Shown piece after piece: positions 1 through 11,475 of a stretch of 64,000 nucleotides of DNA; the first letter of the stretch is position 1; every line of letters starts with the position of its first letter. Under the pieces are notes generated by a model that did no database searches, was not told where the DNA came from, and saw nothing but the letters and a program-made list of their open reading frames with translations. The position numbers and the translations under genes were made by a program. Source of the DNA: Rosa chinensis (lineage: Eukaryota; Streptophyta; Magnoliopsida; Rosales; Rosaceae); contig NC_037092.1 in NCBI RefSeq assembly GCF_002994745.2, positions 76,207,824 to 76,271,823 of the forward strand. The letters are read 5' to 3'.

Positions 1-457
1 TAAGAAGGTGCGGCCGACTGCAAAAGAAAAAGAAAAAAAAAGGGAGGCAGCCCACCTGGCCCACTAACACGACAGGTCACCTCCAGCAACTTTCCGACGC
101 CTTTTTTTTGCCAAATTTTCTGGCGACCTATTTCGAGGTATGTTTTACTAAAAGTTCCCGTTTTTATTCAATTACTCTTCTTTTTCTCCATTTTTCTGCT
201 CCCCTTTTCTTCTTCATAGGGGAGACCAAAAAGTCGAACTGTGGGGGGTTTGTGCTCACTCCAAGCTTGGAGCTTGTAGAGTCCTCCAAATTTAGAGTTT
301 GTTGAGAAGTTATGATCAACCATAAACACATCATTCTTTCGATCTAATCCAATACCTTTTGGAATTGGATTTCTTGGAAGCGACTACACTCAAAAATCCC
401 TAATTTCTTAGAAGCGACTATGCTTAGAAATTTTTATTGTTTTCCTGGTAGCCTTTT
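1..457 (+). mobile_element. Untranslated leader of the left Ty1/copia element
   Basis: This stretch lies upstream of the copia gag and continues, across the solo LTR at 458-3493, into the sequence just before the gag ATG at 3547. It has no credible ORF. It contains pyrimidine-rich tracts and a short imperfect direct repeat (about 373-437, built on 'gaagcgacta'). No LTR end and no primer-binding site was found, so the copia 5' LTR probably lies left of the window. That it is leader rather than part of the LTR is inference. Confidence 0.5.
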
Positions 458-3400
458 TGTGGCGACCCGAATGGGTATACCACAACGCCGTAATATTAAG
501 CAAATAAGAGCTCGATACGTCGTAGACATACCGTAGACCTACCAACTTAATACTACAAGGCCTTTTGAAAATACAATTTTTAGAAAATAGGAGACCAAGA
601 AATCTTTCAAGAAAGGACTTTAAATCAACAACCCAATACTCAAATGAACAAGTCTGGAAATGCTTAAAAAATAAAGTGGGCAAGTGCATTGTGGCGCCTT
701 AGGGCTTACATCATAACCGAAATGAAAGGAGTTCAACAATAACAATAAAACAAAGGGGTGAGGCGCGCTCCCAGGTAGGCGGACCTCACAGGGTTCAACA
801 TGGAATGAAAAACGAGTAAATCGATGGAATACCAAAAGGGAAGAAATTCAAGCAACAGGAACAGCAACACACGAACTCGGCCAACGACCCACTTCTAATC
901 CAAATCGTCCGGAATGACCTCGTTGTAACCTGAAATGTAGGGGTGAGCATTTCATCCTCGTTAGCCCAATAGGGGTCGACCCAACCTTAGTTAGGTTTGA
1001 AAACTAATAGGTAAAACATAACTATTAGAATATAGATTGCGCACATTTGTAAAATCGAGTAAAACAAATGCAAACAAAAACAATCACAGTTGTTTCATTT
1101 CAGGAAATCATATGCAACATGCTTCACACAATTTGGAGCTCCGAGATACTTACCTGTCGGCTAAACTAAAATAAATCATTGACCGACCTGGATAGTCATC
1201 CTTCGAGAACCGGCCAATTACTTTATAGTCCTTATGGCTACAAGTAGCGAAAGTGTCCATTTCCTGGCTCTGAGTCTCCGATGACTGGTTCACTGTCTGT
1301 ACTCACCTTTCCTCGACAAACATAGGAGCACAGCCCCCTCCGGAGGTTCACGGTTATCGACACCGTGGGATCCCTAGGAATCTACGCGTCTAGGTCACAT
1401 TCACTTTCAGGTCACAAACACAAACATATAAAGGGTACAGTATCTCATGCATGCAAGTCTAGCCTCGGTTTTCGAAATCAACAATCATCAGTTATGAAAA
1501 CACAGGTATCACGAGGCATCGACTAATGAACAACCAAAAGTACTTGCAGGCAACATAATATTATACTAGAGCATTCCACATATATAGAAAAGCCTCTAAC
1601 AAGGAAGGGACAGCTCACCCTACCTGGAAAATGCTGGCGTACTCCACACTCTGATGCCTTCCGCTTAAGCTTCCTTAACGATCGTGTTTCCTGAACCATT
1701 ACTTAATTTGTAAGTAATTATCCAGGTAAACATTATGATCAACTTTAAGTAATCACGCACACTAAATCATTTTCATTTCAATGAGACCATTAATTATTTC
1801 CTCAACCTTTACCAATTTGGGAAACTACTTCTTTCTTAAAAAGTAAAACGTCCTTATCGTTCCGCTAAACTTTCGCCAATCCGAGCGACCAAAGTCGAGT
1901 CGATCCTCACGTTTTTTTCCGAGGTCGGTCAACCATGGTCAACTCTCGAGTTGACTTTTGACATTTGACTTTGACTTCTGACTTTTGACCAAGTAATCTT
2001 TTATTTACCATTATTTATTATTTATTAAAAATAAATAAGTAAATAATTCTTATTTATTAAAAATAAATAAGTAAATAATTATAAATAAAGTTTTACTTTT
2101 ACTTTTACCCATTTACTTCTCCTTTTTCACCTTTTCACTTTTACCATGACTTTTACCTTCACACTTTCACTTTTACTTTTTACCTCCTCTTTTTTTTTTA
2201 CCGAATTTACCTTTACTTTCACCTTCTTCACTTTTTATCACTTTACCACAATAAAACTCATTTAATCCAACTTTTACCATTTTCTTTATTTTCCTTTTCT
2301 TCCAAAAACAAATCCATTTCTTTTCTTCTTCCTTTTCTTTTTCTTTTGGCCAAAACTACACAACAACAATCACCAAATCTTCAACAACAAAATTCCAACA
2401 CTTTGAAAATTATGCTAATAAAATCCTACTAATTAAACCATCCTCAAATGTCTATTTTTCACAATTTTTCCAACAACAACAATAGCTCAACATAATCAAA
2501 ATCAACTAAATTCCAAAAATTCTAGGGTTTGTCCAAAACCCATTCCTTACCCTTTCTTCTTCAAAAATCACGGCCTATTCCTTCTCATTGGCCTTCTTCA
2601 TCTACAAATCCGTCCAACATCAACATCTCAACCAAAAAAATGAAAACAAGGTTGCATGGATAGATCCTTACCAAAAATCCTTGCCAAACCCATAGCCTAG
2701 CTTCATGGTTTAAGGAGAAATCGGGTTCATGCACCAAAAATCAAAATGGAAATCAAAAACTCGAATTTTGATAAGAAAGATGTATAGATCGAAGGAATAG
2801 AGGCTAGATTAGGATGGATATTACCATGATTTAAGCTTGGAAATAAGAAATCACAAAAACCCCCAAATTAGCTTCGGGTTCTAGGGTTTTTGGAGGATTG
2901 AATGGCCAAATTTCTTGATTTTGGTTAGAGAAATGGAAAGAGGGGATAAAGAGAAGAAAATCTAGAAATTTTGGTTGAAATCCGAGTTCCGGTGACGGCG
3001 GCGACCGGCGGCGGTTTGGCGATGTCCGGCGGTTTCCGGCGTCTTCCGGAGAGAGAAGGGAACGGATGAGAGAGAGGGAGAGCTGAAGAGAGAGAGGGAG
3101 AAGTGAGAAAATGAGGAAGAGGCAAGGGTTTTGAGAGAATGTGTTCCTTAAATACCTCTCCCAAATTTAATTGTGAAAAGTTGAATCTGCCCCTCTTTTT
3201 GGGCCAATGGGCTTGGGCTGCTCCTATTTCACTTTCCTCTTAATTTTCCTTAAGCCCACTCCAAAAATTACCTCTTCAAACATCCTTATTTCTCTGATAC
3301 TTCACCGAATCCTTTTGGGAAAATTTTAAAAATAGTTTCCTAGACCCAAATTGGATTTTCTCTAAATTCTTAATCCTTTAAAATGGCCTCAAAGTCTTAA

Positions 3401-3493
3401 CATAAGCGCGAATACTTGTGTACCTTACGAATACGTAATTTCATACGTTAAACGACAAATTAAAATAAACAATAAAAAATATGGGGGTCTACA
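458..3493 (-). mobile_element. Solo LTR, 3.0 kb, Ty3/gypsy (chromovirus-like), inserted in the copia leader
   Basis: The sequence begins TGTGGCGACCCG and ends GGGGGTCTACA, and is flanked by a perfect 5-bp TSD, CTTTT (453-457 and 3494-3498). Read on the - strand it starts TGTAGACCCCC, with a TATA-like TATTTAAG near 3148-3155 followed by a CT-rich leader (the GA-rich tract at about 3045-3125 on +). No gag or pol domain is present, so this looks like a single LTR left by LTR-LTR recombination. Assignment to the long-LTR chromovirus group rests on terminal style and length only. Confidence 0.75.
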
Positions 3494-3546
3494 CTTTTTC
3501 ACTCCGAAACTAACCCTAATCTTTTGTTTTGTTTTTTTTTTTCAGG

Positions 3547-4653
3547 ATGAGTAACCTGAACAAGTTGAACTTTGTTCCATTGGAGACAACAGGCGCAGGA
3601 TACCATAAGTGGGTCTGTGATGTGCGTTAGCATCTTAAGACTAATGGGATCCTAGATATGATTCAAGAGCCAAGTCAGAACATGCTTAATTACTTCTAGA
3701 CAAGCTGCCGCTTTTGAAGCGAATAGAGCTACTAGAGAGGCAAACGAAGCTAATGCCATAATTCTCATGACAAGGCACATGAATGACACATTCCAGAATG
3801 AGTACCTTAATGAGGAGGACCCTAGAAAGCTATGGGTAGAACTCGAGCAGCGGTTTGGCAATGTTTATGACTCCTTGCTTCCAGATTTAGAAGTGAGATG
3901 ACATAGCCTCCGCTTATGTGATTTTAAGTCCGTACTTGACCACAATTCGGAAGCCCTTCATATCAAGTCTTTGATGGAGTTCTGTGGCAATACCATCACT
4001 GATACGATGTTGATCGAGAAGACTCTCTCTACCTTCCCCATCTCTGCACTGATGATTGCAAAGAATTATCGGATTGATGTAAATGCAAGACGCATCACAA
4101 GGTTTCATGAGCTTATTGGCTCCATGAAAGCAGCTGAAAAGCACAACAATATCCTTGTGAAGAACTATAACTCTAGACCCGTGGGAACCATGTCTATTTC
4201 AGAGTCTAATTATAGTCGCGCCCCTAAGGGAGGACATAAGGAGTGACAACCTAAGAGTATGGATAATTTTGGACGTTCTGGTCCATATTGTCGCCCCAAA
4301 GAGGAAGGAAACCACCAAGATAGGCGTACACGGAACTGTGGAGGTCAACGTATGAAAATAGAGAGAGGCCAAACCTCCGGCTATGGTGGTGACGTCACCA
4401 AGGAAAGAAGTTGTCCTCAACGCACCCCAAAAGCGCCTCAATCAAGGGAGCCTGACCATAATGATGCTTGTCTTCGGTGTGGAGTGTCAGGACATTGGGC
4501 CAAACATGTAAAGCATTCCAGAATGTTGCAAACACGTACAAGACGTATCGTGAAGGAAGGGAGGCAAATTACATGGAGCAAGAAGATCAAGAGGACGATC
4601 TAGCTCTTAGGGTGGAAGACTTCAAGGGCCAAGAGACTAGCAATTTTAATTAA
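3547..4653 (+). pseudogene. gag: Ty1/copia gag (UBN2 type), broken
   Basis: Nucleocapsid/capsid part of the copia element. Translation from the ATG at 3547 gives a UBN2-type gag that opens with MSNLNKLNFVPLETTG. It continues through 'NEEDPRKLWVELEQRFGN' (about 3815-3860) and 'LIEKTLSTFPIS' (about 4010-4045). It ends with a CCHC zinc knuckle (CLRCGVSGHWAKH at 4468-4506) and an acidic tail that stops at 4651-4653. It is broken by a stop near 3628, another near 3899-3901 and at least two frame changes. One frame change falls inside the zinc knuckle, so the last cysteine is read in a different frame from the first two. The upstream splice-like CAG just before the ATG may be real. Not functional. 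Confidence 0.85.
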
Positions 4654-5228
4654 GTCTTTTTATTTTCCAAGAGATGTAGACAATTACCATATTATGTTTG
4701 TAGTAGATGTCAATGGTTTAATCTTTCTTCAATGTAGGTTCACCCAAAGTATGTGTGATGTCTAGGAAGGTTTTGCGATTAGTGGTACTTAAGCGAGCAT
4801 TGCTCCATCGACATCTCTCTACTCACCTGGTCACATTTATTTTGGAGTTACCGAAAGAAGTTAGTCGACTGCCATTATTTTGCATTAGCTAGTTTATTGG
4901 ATTATATTTTCTTTGGCTAAAGAGACAATGATGTAATTCCGTTTGGCTTATTAAAAAAAGTTGAGTTCTTTTCATTATGACTCTTTTTTTTTTTTTAATT
5001 ACGAGCTTTTTTTTTAGGAATTGATTCTAGAGAACTGCAATGTTTTGCGGATAGTGCAACTACGCACACCATTCTCCGCCATAGGCAATTATTCTTGGAG
5101 ATGGTGCCCACATATTCCTCTGTAACTATGATGGCTGGGCCATCAGGTTTAGTTCAAGAACATAGAATGGCCTAATTCCTTTTTCCAAATGGCACATTGA
5201 TCAATGTCGTAGAAGCTCTCTACGCTTC
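4654..5228 (+). pseudogene. Ty1/copia protease region, decayed
   Basis: About 330 bases (4654-4990) hold only degenerate linker with T-rich tracts. From about 5030 the frame reads 'LQCFADSATTHTILRHRQLF', which is the copia aspartic protease segment with the active-site D-S motif. It is followed by 'TMMAGPSGLVQEH' and 'NGTLINVVEALYAS'. Coding sequence is then cut exactly by the LTR at 5229 and resumes at 5724. Stops are present, for example after 'EHRMA'. Not functional. Confidence 0.75.
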
Positions 5229-5723
5229 TGTACTTACATGGGCATTTGCCAAGCATAATTAGCTACAATGAGCCATGCTCATACTACCGCTAGCGGCACC
5301 AACATCTATCGAGGGTGTGACCTATGGAAACACAGCCAAACAAGCTATCACCTGAGCTCCGGCTCATCTCGAGATCACCGCCTACATTACCTAGCTGAAG
5401 CATCAGAAGCTGGGAATTGAAGCATCAGTCCCACATCAAAAACAAGGAAGAGATCAGTCTCTTCCCCACCTATAAAAGGTCCACTCCTATCTCCTCATTA
5501 ATTACACATTTACTACTTACCTATCGTTATTCTGTCAACACAAATACATTGACTAACTTAGGCATCGGAGAAGTGAAGACCACCAGCCGTGGTCTCCCTC
5601 TGATGCCCTTTGTATTTTATTTGACAGATAGCGGAAGCAACCAAGATGTCACAAGTAGCGGTTCACCCTTCGAACCCCAGCGTTGACCGAGGTTCAACTA
5701 CTGTTGAATCTTAGACATTAACA
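5229..5723 (+). mobile_element. Solo LTR of the element A/C Tat family, inserted in copia protease
   Basis: 495 bp, starting TGTACTTACATGGGC and ending GACATTAACA. It matches, in reverse orientation, the LTRs at 34490-34987, 45614-46115 and 53137-53634 over their whole length. It has a TATA box TATAAAAGG at 5471-5479. It is flanked by a near-perfect TSD (GCTTC at 5224-5228, GCTCC at 5724-5728). It interrupts the copia protease/pre-integrase coding sequence, which continues in the same order on both sides. No internal region remains, so it is a solo LTR. Confidence 0.88.
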
Positions 5724-6361
5724 GCTCCTAAGGAAAATCGAACCTTATTGAGCTTTAAAGATATCAGAGCCAACGGATTCCATGCAAAAACGCATACTGA
5801 GAATAGAAAAGAGTTCATTTGCATTACCTCTAATGATGGCGAACGAAAGCGCATCTTAGAGAAACTTATGTGTCAATCTAGTGGACTTTATGTCACTACA
5901 ATTCGACCTCTTGAATCCAAGAATGTGATAAGAGATGATCTCTTGGATTTTGACATATATGGGCTTTGGCATGACTGACTAGGACATCCTGGTCGTGATA
6001 TAATGATCTGTACACTAAAGACTTCACTCAGACATGCATTATTTCGAGCGAAATGAAGCAGGAATCAAACTTAGTGTGACCGCCGCTAGAGCCTCTTCTG
6101 GCACTGCCGCAGTCCACCGCCTCCCTAGGGCAGCTTCTGTCCCTTTGACAACGCCATAGATGGCGTTACCCATGGCCATGATGCCATGGATGCTAATCCC
6201 CATGGCTATGGAGCCATGGATCCCACTTCTCATGATCCCAACACCATGATGGGTGATGTAGTCACAAACTTTGCTTCAAATAGTGCTTCAGACGCTCAGA
6301 CCAAACCAAAATCCTCATTGGTTGCTTCTAAGGCTCTTCGCTCATTTTGCAAAGTCTGTTA
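5724..6361 (+). pseudogene. Ty1/copia GAG-pre-integrase region, decayed
   Basis: After the solo LTR the copia frame resumes with 'NRTLLSFKDIRANGFHAKTH' and runs through 'SSGLYVTTIRPLESKNV' to 'YGLWHD'. A stop then precedes 'LGHPGRDIMI', the usual 'W H x R L G H P' area of the GAG-pre-integrase domain. A linker rich in ATGG/CCAT repeats follows (about 6150-6240), then 'SKALRSFCKVC', the zinc-binding cysteines at the start of the integrase. The sequence is cut by the LTR at 6362. Several stops and frame changes; non-functional. Confidence 0.8.
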
Positions 6362-8993
6362 TGACAGGACCCGCCCCAGATTTCACCCCGAAATCTGAGG
6401 TGGCCCTGCGGGGTCCACCTTAGAAGAATTTCTGCCAAAAATTTGGTGGAACTTCCCCTAAAATGGACTACCCAAAACCTGTAGAAAGCATATTTACACT
6501 TCTAAATCACCCATCCTTATTCTCCTGGAGCCACCCTGCTCCCCAAATCAACATCAACCAAATTCACAACACACAAATCTCAACTTAACAACATTAATCC
6601 CTCAGGTAATCAGAGCAATTCTAATATAAAGGTAAATAAGGAAAACCTAATTCAAAGGCAAACGCAGAAGCCATGCTGTTGACTATGCCTCAACTCCATG
6701 TACGCCCGACCTCAACTAATTTCACCTGCACACTGGGCATTTGAAACCGAAGGGCCCAGGGGAAAGTACATAAAAACACGTTAATGTGAGTGGACAAAAA
6801 ATAAACAATTTTAAACAAAAGGGATTTTATACTTTCCCACATTTATTTCTCTAAAAACTTCCGATGCATGCAATGTTTAAGGCAAGCAAAACCAGAGAAG
6901 TTCTATACAAGAAAAACCGACTAGCCCCGCTAGTCACAAACTAAAAGAAGAGATTGAAACTCTGGTATTAAAGAAAATAAGACCAGCCCCGCTGGTAAAA
7001 CGGAAATCAAACTAGCCCTGCTAGTCAAAAGTAGTAAAGTGAGTAGGGAAAGACGATAGCCATACGAGTGAGCCTCCCAGGCTAAAATACTCTCATTACT
7101 CCCGTAATATACCATTACGCCACTAAGTGTAGCGATAGGATACCGGGCTACAGAATTACTGTCACAGAGACAGTAACCTGCGCCATAGAGGCGGAGGGCT
7201 ACGGTGATCCCATCATCGCGCCACAAAGGCGGAAAATCAATGCTAGCAATGATAGTAGTCACCTTAAGTATGGCATAAGAAATCCGAAAACCAAGTGAAC
7301 CACAAATACATAAGGCTTCCCCATATCTCGTAAAAGAATTTCCCATGACGTGTCCCACACGCCAGGATCATCTCAAATTCAAAGTAAATAGGAAGAAATA
7401 ATATTACTCGTAAACCGGAACAAAATCAATTTCCAAAATCATCAACAAGGCATTCCAAATGCCAAAACCGAAGTCGATAAATAAATAAGCATTAACTTCA
7501 TCGACATCCCATTTCGAAAATCTTTCTAAAAAAATCTCATTAATAAAATAAATAGGAGGGAAATAAGCATTCCAATGACGTGACCCCGCACGCCATAAAA
7601 TCTTCAAATAACCATAAATCCAAATCCATTTTTGAAAATAACCATATGCTCGAAAAAGTAAATTGATAAATAAATAGAGCATAATCAAGAAATAAATGCA
7701 TGCATCATTTACTTAAAAACAAAAGTCCACTCACAGTACTATTCTGACGGTCACGCATTCGAGTTCCGTCATCGAGCAATAGCTCGGTACGTCGTCCTGT
7801 ACACAATTATATTTCGTGAATAATTCTTCAACAATTTAATATGATTCCTAAACTCAATTCCTCATAAATTACATCTCCCATTCTCCTCGGATTCAGCCCA
7901 AATTATACCACTTATACCAATTCGTTAATTTAAAGGTTCCAAGGCAGAACCGGGAGATATCCGACGGTCGGATTCTCGTAATTCGATAATCGAAACCCTA
8001 AACTTCAAAAATTCATAATTAATTTCAAGTTTCTCCAAAAATTACCAAACTTCACATACAAGCTCTACACAATTTATAGGATTTAATGGGCTAAAAACCG
8101 GAATCAAAGCACTGCCCTACACGCCTCCACACGCCACCCACAGTGACAGCGCGTGGGGCTCACGCGCCGGTGGCCACCACCTCCAATGGTCACCAAATTT
8201 TGACAACGGTACCTACTCAACACACTGATCATTTTTCTCAACTACAACACATCCCAATTTTACCTTTAAACAGTCGAATCCGGCCGGTGAAGAAAAACCC
8301 AGAAAACTCAAGAACCCTAGGATCGGGTTTTGATCAATTCTCCCTCTACACTGCAAATCGTGGCTCAAGGCTAGAGGGGAAATGATCCTTGGCAAAAACC
8401 GCACATTCGACGCAGGTTTGATGGCCGGAGACGGCCAGAATCGTCGGAAATCGACAAAACTCCCAAACTGCTATAGTGAACTTCACGGCTCAATTCCGAG
8501 CTCCATCGGCCGAGCCACCCCAAAACACCACCACAGGCGTGACAAGGATGAGAAGGCGAGCTTGCCGATGCCCGGATTCCGTCGTGGGTTGGCTGGAAAC
8601 AGAAGAATTCGCCGGTGGAAGAAAACGGCAGAAAGGGAAGGAAAATCGGGGAAGAGGAGAGAGAAAATTCGGTAGATTTCCGAAAATGGAAATCTACCAC
8701 AGTAATTCAGCTATTTATAGAAAGTTACTGTAAACAGTAACCATAAACAGTAACTTTAATCTTTCGCTTATAACTTTCGCGTACGAACTCCGATTTTAGC
8801 GTACCACATATGCACGCGTTCGGTTTAACGTCCCCTACGACTTTCATGAAGAATATTTTCTCAAATTTTGGCCCGAGCAAAAAGTCAACTTTAGGGCCAC
8901 TAAAAGTACCAAAACGACAATAAAAGTAAAAGTAAAAGTCGTTTACAGTCCAAATGTCTAGTAAAACCGTAAATTAAGGTTCGGGATGTTATA
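6362..8993 (-). mobile_element. Solo LTR, 2.6 kb, chromovirus-like, inserted in copia integrase
   Basis: On the + strand it begins TGACAGGACCCGCCCC and ends TTCGGGATGTTATA. On the - strand this reads TATAACATCCCGAACC...GGGTCCTGTCA, a style common in plant chromovirus LTRs, with one base changed from TG. The flanking 5-mers are TGTTA (6357-6361) and TGTTC (8994-8998), an imperfect TSD. A TATA box (TATAAATAG on -) lies at about 8710-8718. The copia integrase cysteine region is split at this point and resumes on the other side. ORFs inside have no recognisable domain. Confidence 0.72.
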
Positions 8994-9198
8994 TGTTCCA
9001 TAGGGAAATTAGGACCAAAATCATCCTATGCAAAGGATCCCAAAATACTCATTCCGTTCTTACAGAGAATCTAAGGGGATATCTGTGGACCAATTCAACC
9101 ATCTTGCAAACCTTTTAAATACTTTAAGGTATTGGTTGATGCGTCGATATGCTGATCACATATCGCGCTGTTGTCCAATAGAAATGCTGCATAACCGA
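8994..9198 (+). pseudogene. Ty1/copia integrase N-terminal fragment
   Basis: Continues the integrase begun at about 6340. Across shifting frames it shows 'SYAKDPKILIPFLQRI', 'GDICGPIQPSCKPFKYF' and 'VLVDASICWSHISRCCLLSNRNAA', the usual start of the copia integrase core. It ends abruptly at about 9198. The rest of the integrase is missing, and the copia frame next appears at 17231 (DLFTARF). The two frames are separated by the hAT element, so the loss is a deletion and not only an insertion. Confidence 0.72.
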
Positions 9199-9536
9199 AT
9201 CACATACGGTTTTCCGACCGTTTCGAACCGAATTTTTCAGTTCGGTTTTCCGAACCGAATCAAGAAGGGAAAAAACCCATATTTTCCGAACCGAAACCGA
9301 CTGTATGCGGGTCGGAATCGGTGTTGAACTTGTTTCCGACAGGTTGAAAACCGACCCGACCGAATTTCCTAATATATATTAAAAATATATAATTTATATT
9401 ATGTGTCAATATTTGATTGGTTTTATTTTTTCTTTTAGTACACCTTACCTCACTGAATCTATTCATCTAAAAGAAAACCTAATACCGATCGCACATTCGC
9501 ACTCATCTCAGAAACCTAATAATCTCTCGAGTCGCT

Positions 9537-9972
9537 CTCTCAACACAGGCGATCTACCGATCTCAGTCTCTACGAACGAACACCATGGATCTCCATCTCC
9601 GGCGTCTCTCTCAGCCATCTCCGACGTCTCTCTCAGCCATCTCTGACGTCTCCCTCTTCTTCGACGTCTCTCTCCTCCGTGCTCCGGTATGTGATGAAAT
9701 TAGTGAAATTGGGAATTTAGATTTAGGGTTTTCTGCTTTGATTTCTGATATTGTTTGTGGGTTTTACAACTTTGGTTTCTATCTCTCAACACAGGCGATC
9801 TCCATCTCCGACGTCTCTCTCAGCCATATCCAACTTCTCTATCTTCTCTGGGCTCCGGTATGTGATGCATGTTTGTCTAATTGGGAATTTAGATTTAGGG
9901 TTTTCTAGTTTTCTGCTTTGATTTCTGATATTGTTTGTGGGTTTTACAACTTTGGTTTCTACTTTGCAACCG
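9537..9972 (+). repeat. Tandem duplication of the hAT 5' exon and intron start
   Basis: A 246-bp unit (9537-9782) is followed at once by a partial second copy (9783 to about 9972). Both begin CTCTCAACACAGGCGATCT. Both contain the CT-rich 'GACGTCTCTCTCAGCCAT' leader, the exon end GCTCCG with a donor-like GTATGTGATG, and the intron stretch 'GGGAATTTAGATTTAGGG'. The result is two candidate first exons and two donors in a row ahead of the transposase exon. Confidence 0.8.
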
Positions 9973-10166
9973 ATTGTGATTTGTTTGCTCAGATTATGAA
10001 CTTGATTTATGATTTGTTTCTGACTTGATTTGTTTTTGTTGGGATATTGTTCTGATTTGTTTCATTTGTTATTGGCTTTATGGCTTACTGCATATAGTTA
10101 AAGAAATTGTTTCTTCAGCCTTTTTAGAACATCTGAGGCTAAAATTGTGTTCAATATTTTTTGCAG

Positions 10167-11309
10167 ATGATGGATGGAACTCAAGGAGCTCCAGGAACTC
10201 AAGGAACTCCAACTGGATCAAGCATAGGCACCACTCAATCCCAACTGGATCCTGCAGCAGCTATGGGAGTTGTTCCATTAGCCCAGCCTGCTTCTACTAC
10301 TGCAACTACTACTGATATTGTAGCATCTGAGCAACCTGCAGCTGACTCTGCTCCTAAAAGGAAGAACAAGAGCATAGCTTGGGATCACTTCACTAAGCTC
10401 ACCAATCCTGATGGTTCGAAGATGGACAAGCCTCGAGCAAAATGCAACTACTGCCCGCAAACATATTATGTGCACTCCAAGTCGAATGGGACTTCAAATA
10501 TGAGGAACCACATGTTGTATGCCTGCCGGAAGTGTCCCTTATACATACCGTCGAAGAAACAGAAGCATCTGGTCTTTGATTATGCTGATAATGGAGGTAA
10601 TATTACTGCACTTGGGTATGAAGAAAACAGGTCTAGAATGTTTTGTGCTAAAATGATCATTAGGGATGAGTTACCCTTTAGTTTTGTTGAGGCACCAGGT
10701 TTTATTGATTTTGTGAAGGTAACTCAGCCTTTATTTAAACCACCTTCCCGTAGGCAAGTAGTTAGAGATATCTGGGATCTCTACCAAGGTGAGAAGACTA
10801 GGATTAAAAACATTTTAGCCACCTACTCTCAGAGAGTCTCCCTCACCACTGACACTTGGACTTCGATCCAAAATGTCAATTATATGGTTCTCACAGCCCA
10901 CTTCATCGATGAAAATTGGGTTTTACACAAGAGGATCTTGAATTTCATTGTCATTCCTAACCATAAGGGTAAGACTATTGGGAAGCTTGTGGAGTCATGC
11001 TTGATAGGATGGGGAATAGAAAAGGTTTTTACCATAGTTGTCGATAATGCTAGCCCTAATCAGGTGGCCCTCGATTATATGAAGGAAAAGATAGGAAATT
11101 GGAAGGAGCTGGTCTTAAATGGTCAGTTTTTGCACATGAGGTGCTGCTGCCATATCCTTAACTTAATTGTTAAGGATGGCATGGAGGAGTTGGATTCATC
11201 CATCGATGCCATTAGGAACTGTGTCAAATATATCAGGTCTTCTCCTGCAAGATTGGAGAAGTTTAGAAAGTGTGCTTCGCAAGAAAAAGTAGATTCTAAT
11301 GTGTCCATA
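10167..11309 (+). pseudogene. hAT transposase, N-terminal block (BED finger and catalytic start)
   Basis: The frame is open from an acceptor-like TTTTTTGCAG (about 10157-10166) with ATG at 10167. After a low-complexity Thr/Ala/Gly-rich N-terminus (about residues 1-60) comes a basic patch. A BED zinc finger follows at about residues 65-115 (IAWDHF, CNYC, then NHMLYAC). Next is the first part of the RNase H-like catalytic core, with 'LTTDTWTS', 'TIVVDNASPNQ' and 'MRCCCHILNLIVKDG'. It is cut at 11309 by the CACTA insertion; the ORF runs on only a few codons into CACTA sequence. This block has no other stop, which implies fairly recent decay. hAT transposases excise DNA with 8-bp target duplications. 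The call as hAT is firm; activity is lost. Confidence 0.9.
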
Positions 11310-11475
11310 CACTACAAGAAATTAGGTAATCAGCGAGGAAAGTATTTGCGAGGATTGATAATTCCTCACCCAAAATTACAATTTGTGAGGAATCAATGGT
11401 CGTTGCTTAGTTAAAAATCTGCGAGGAAAAATTCCTCACAAATTCTCATAGTTTGCGAGGAAGTTTATGATTCCT

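Noticed and set aside
8143..8733. Overlapping ORFs on both strands in the 2.6-kb solo LTR
   Set aside because: They fall at the leader and TATA region of an LTR and show no domain.
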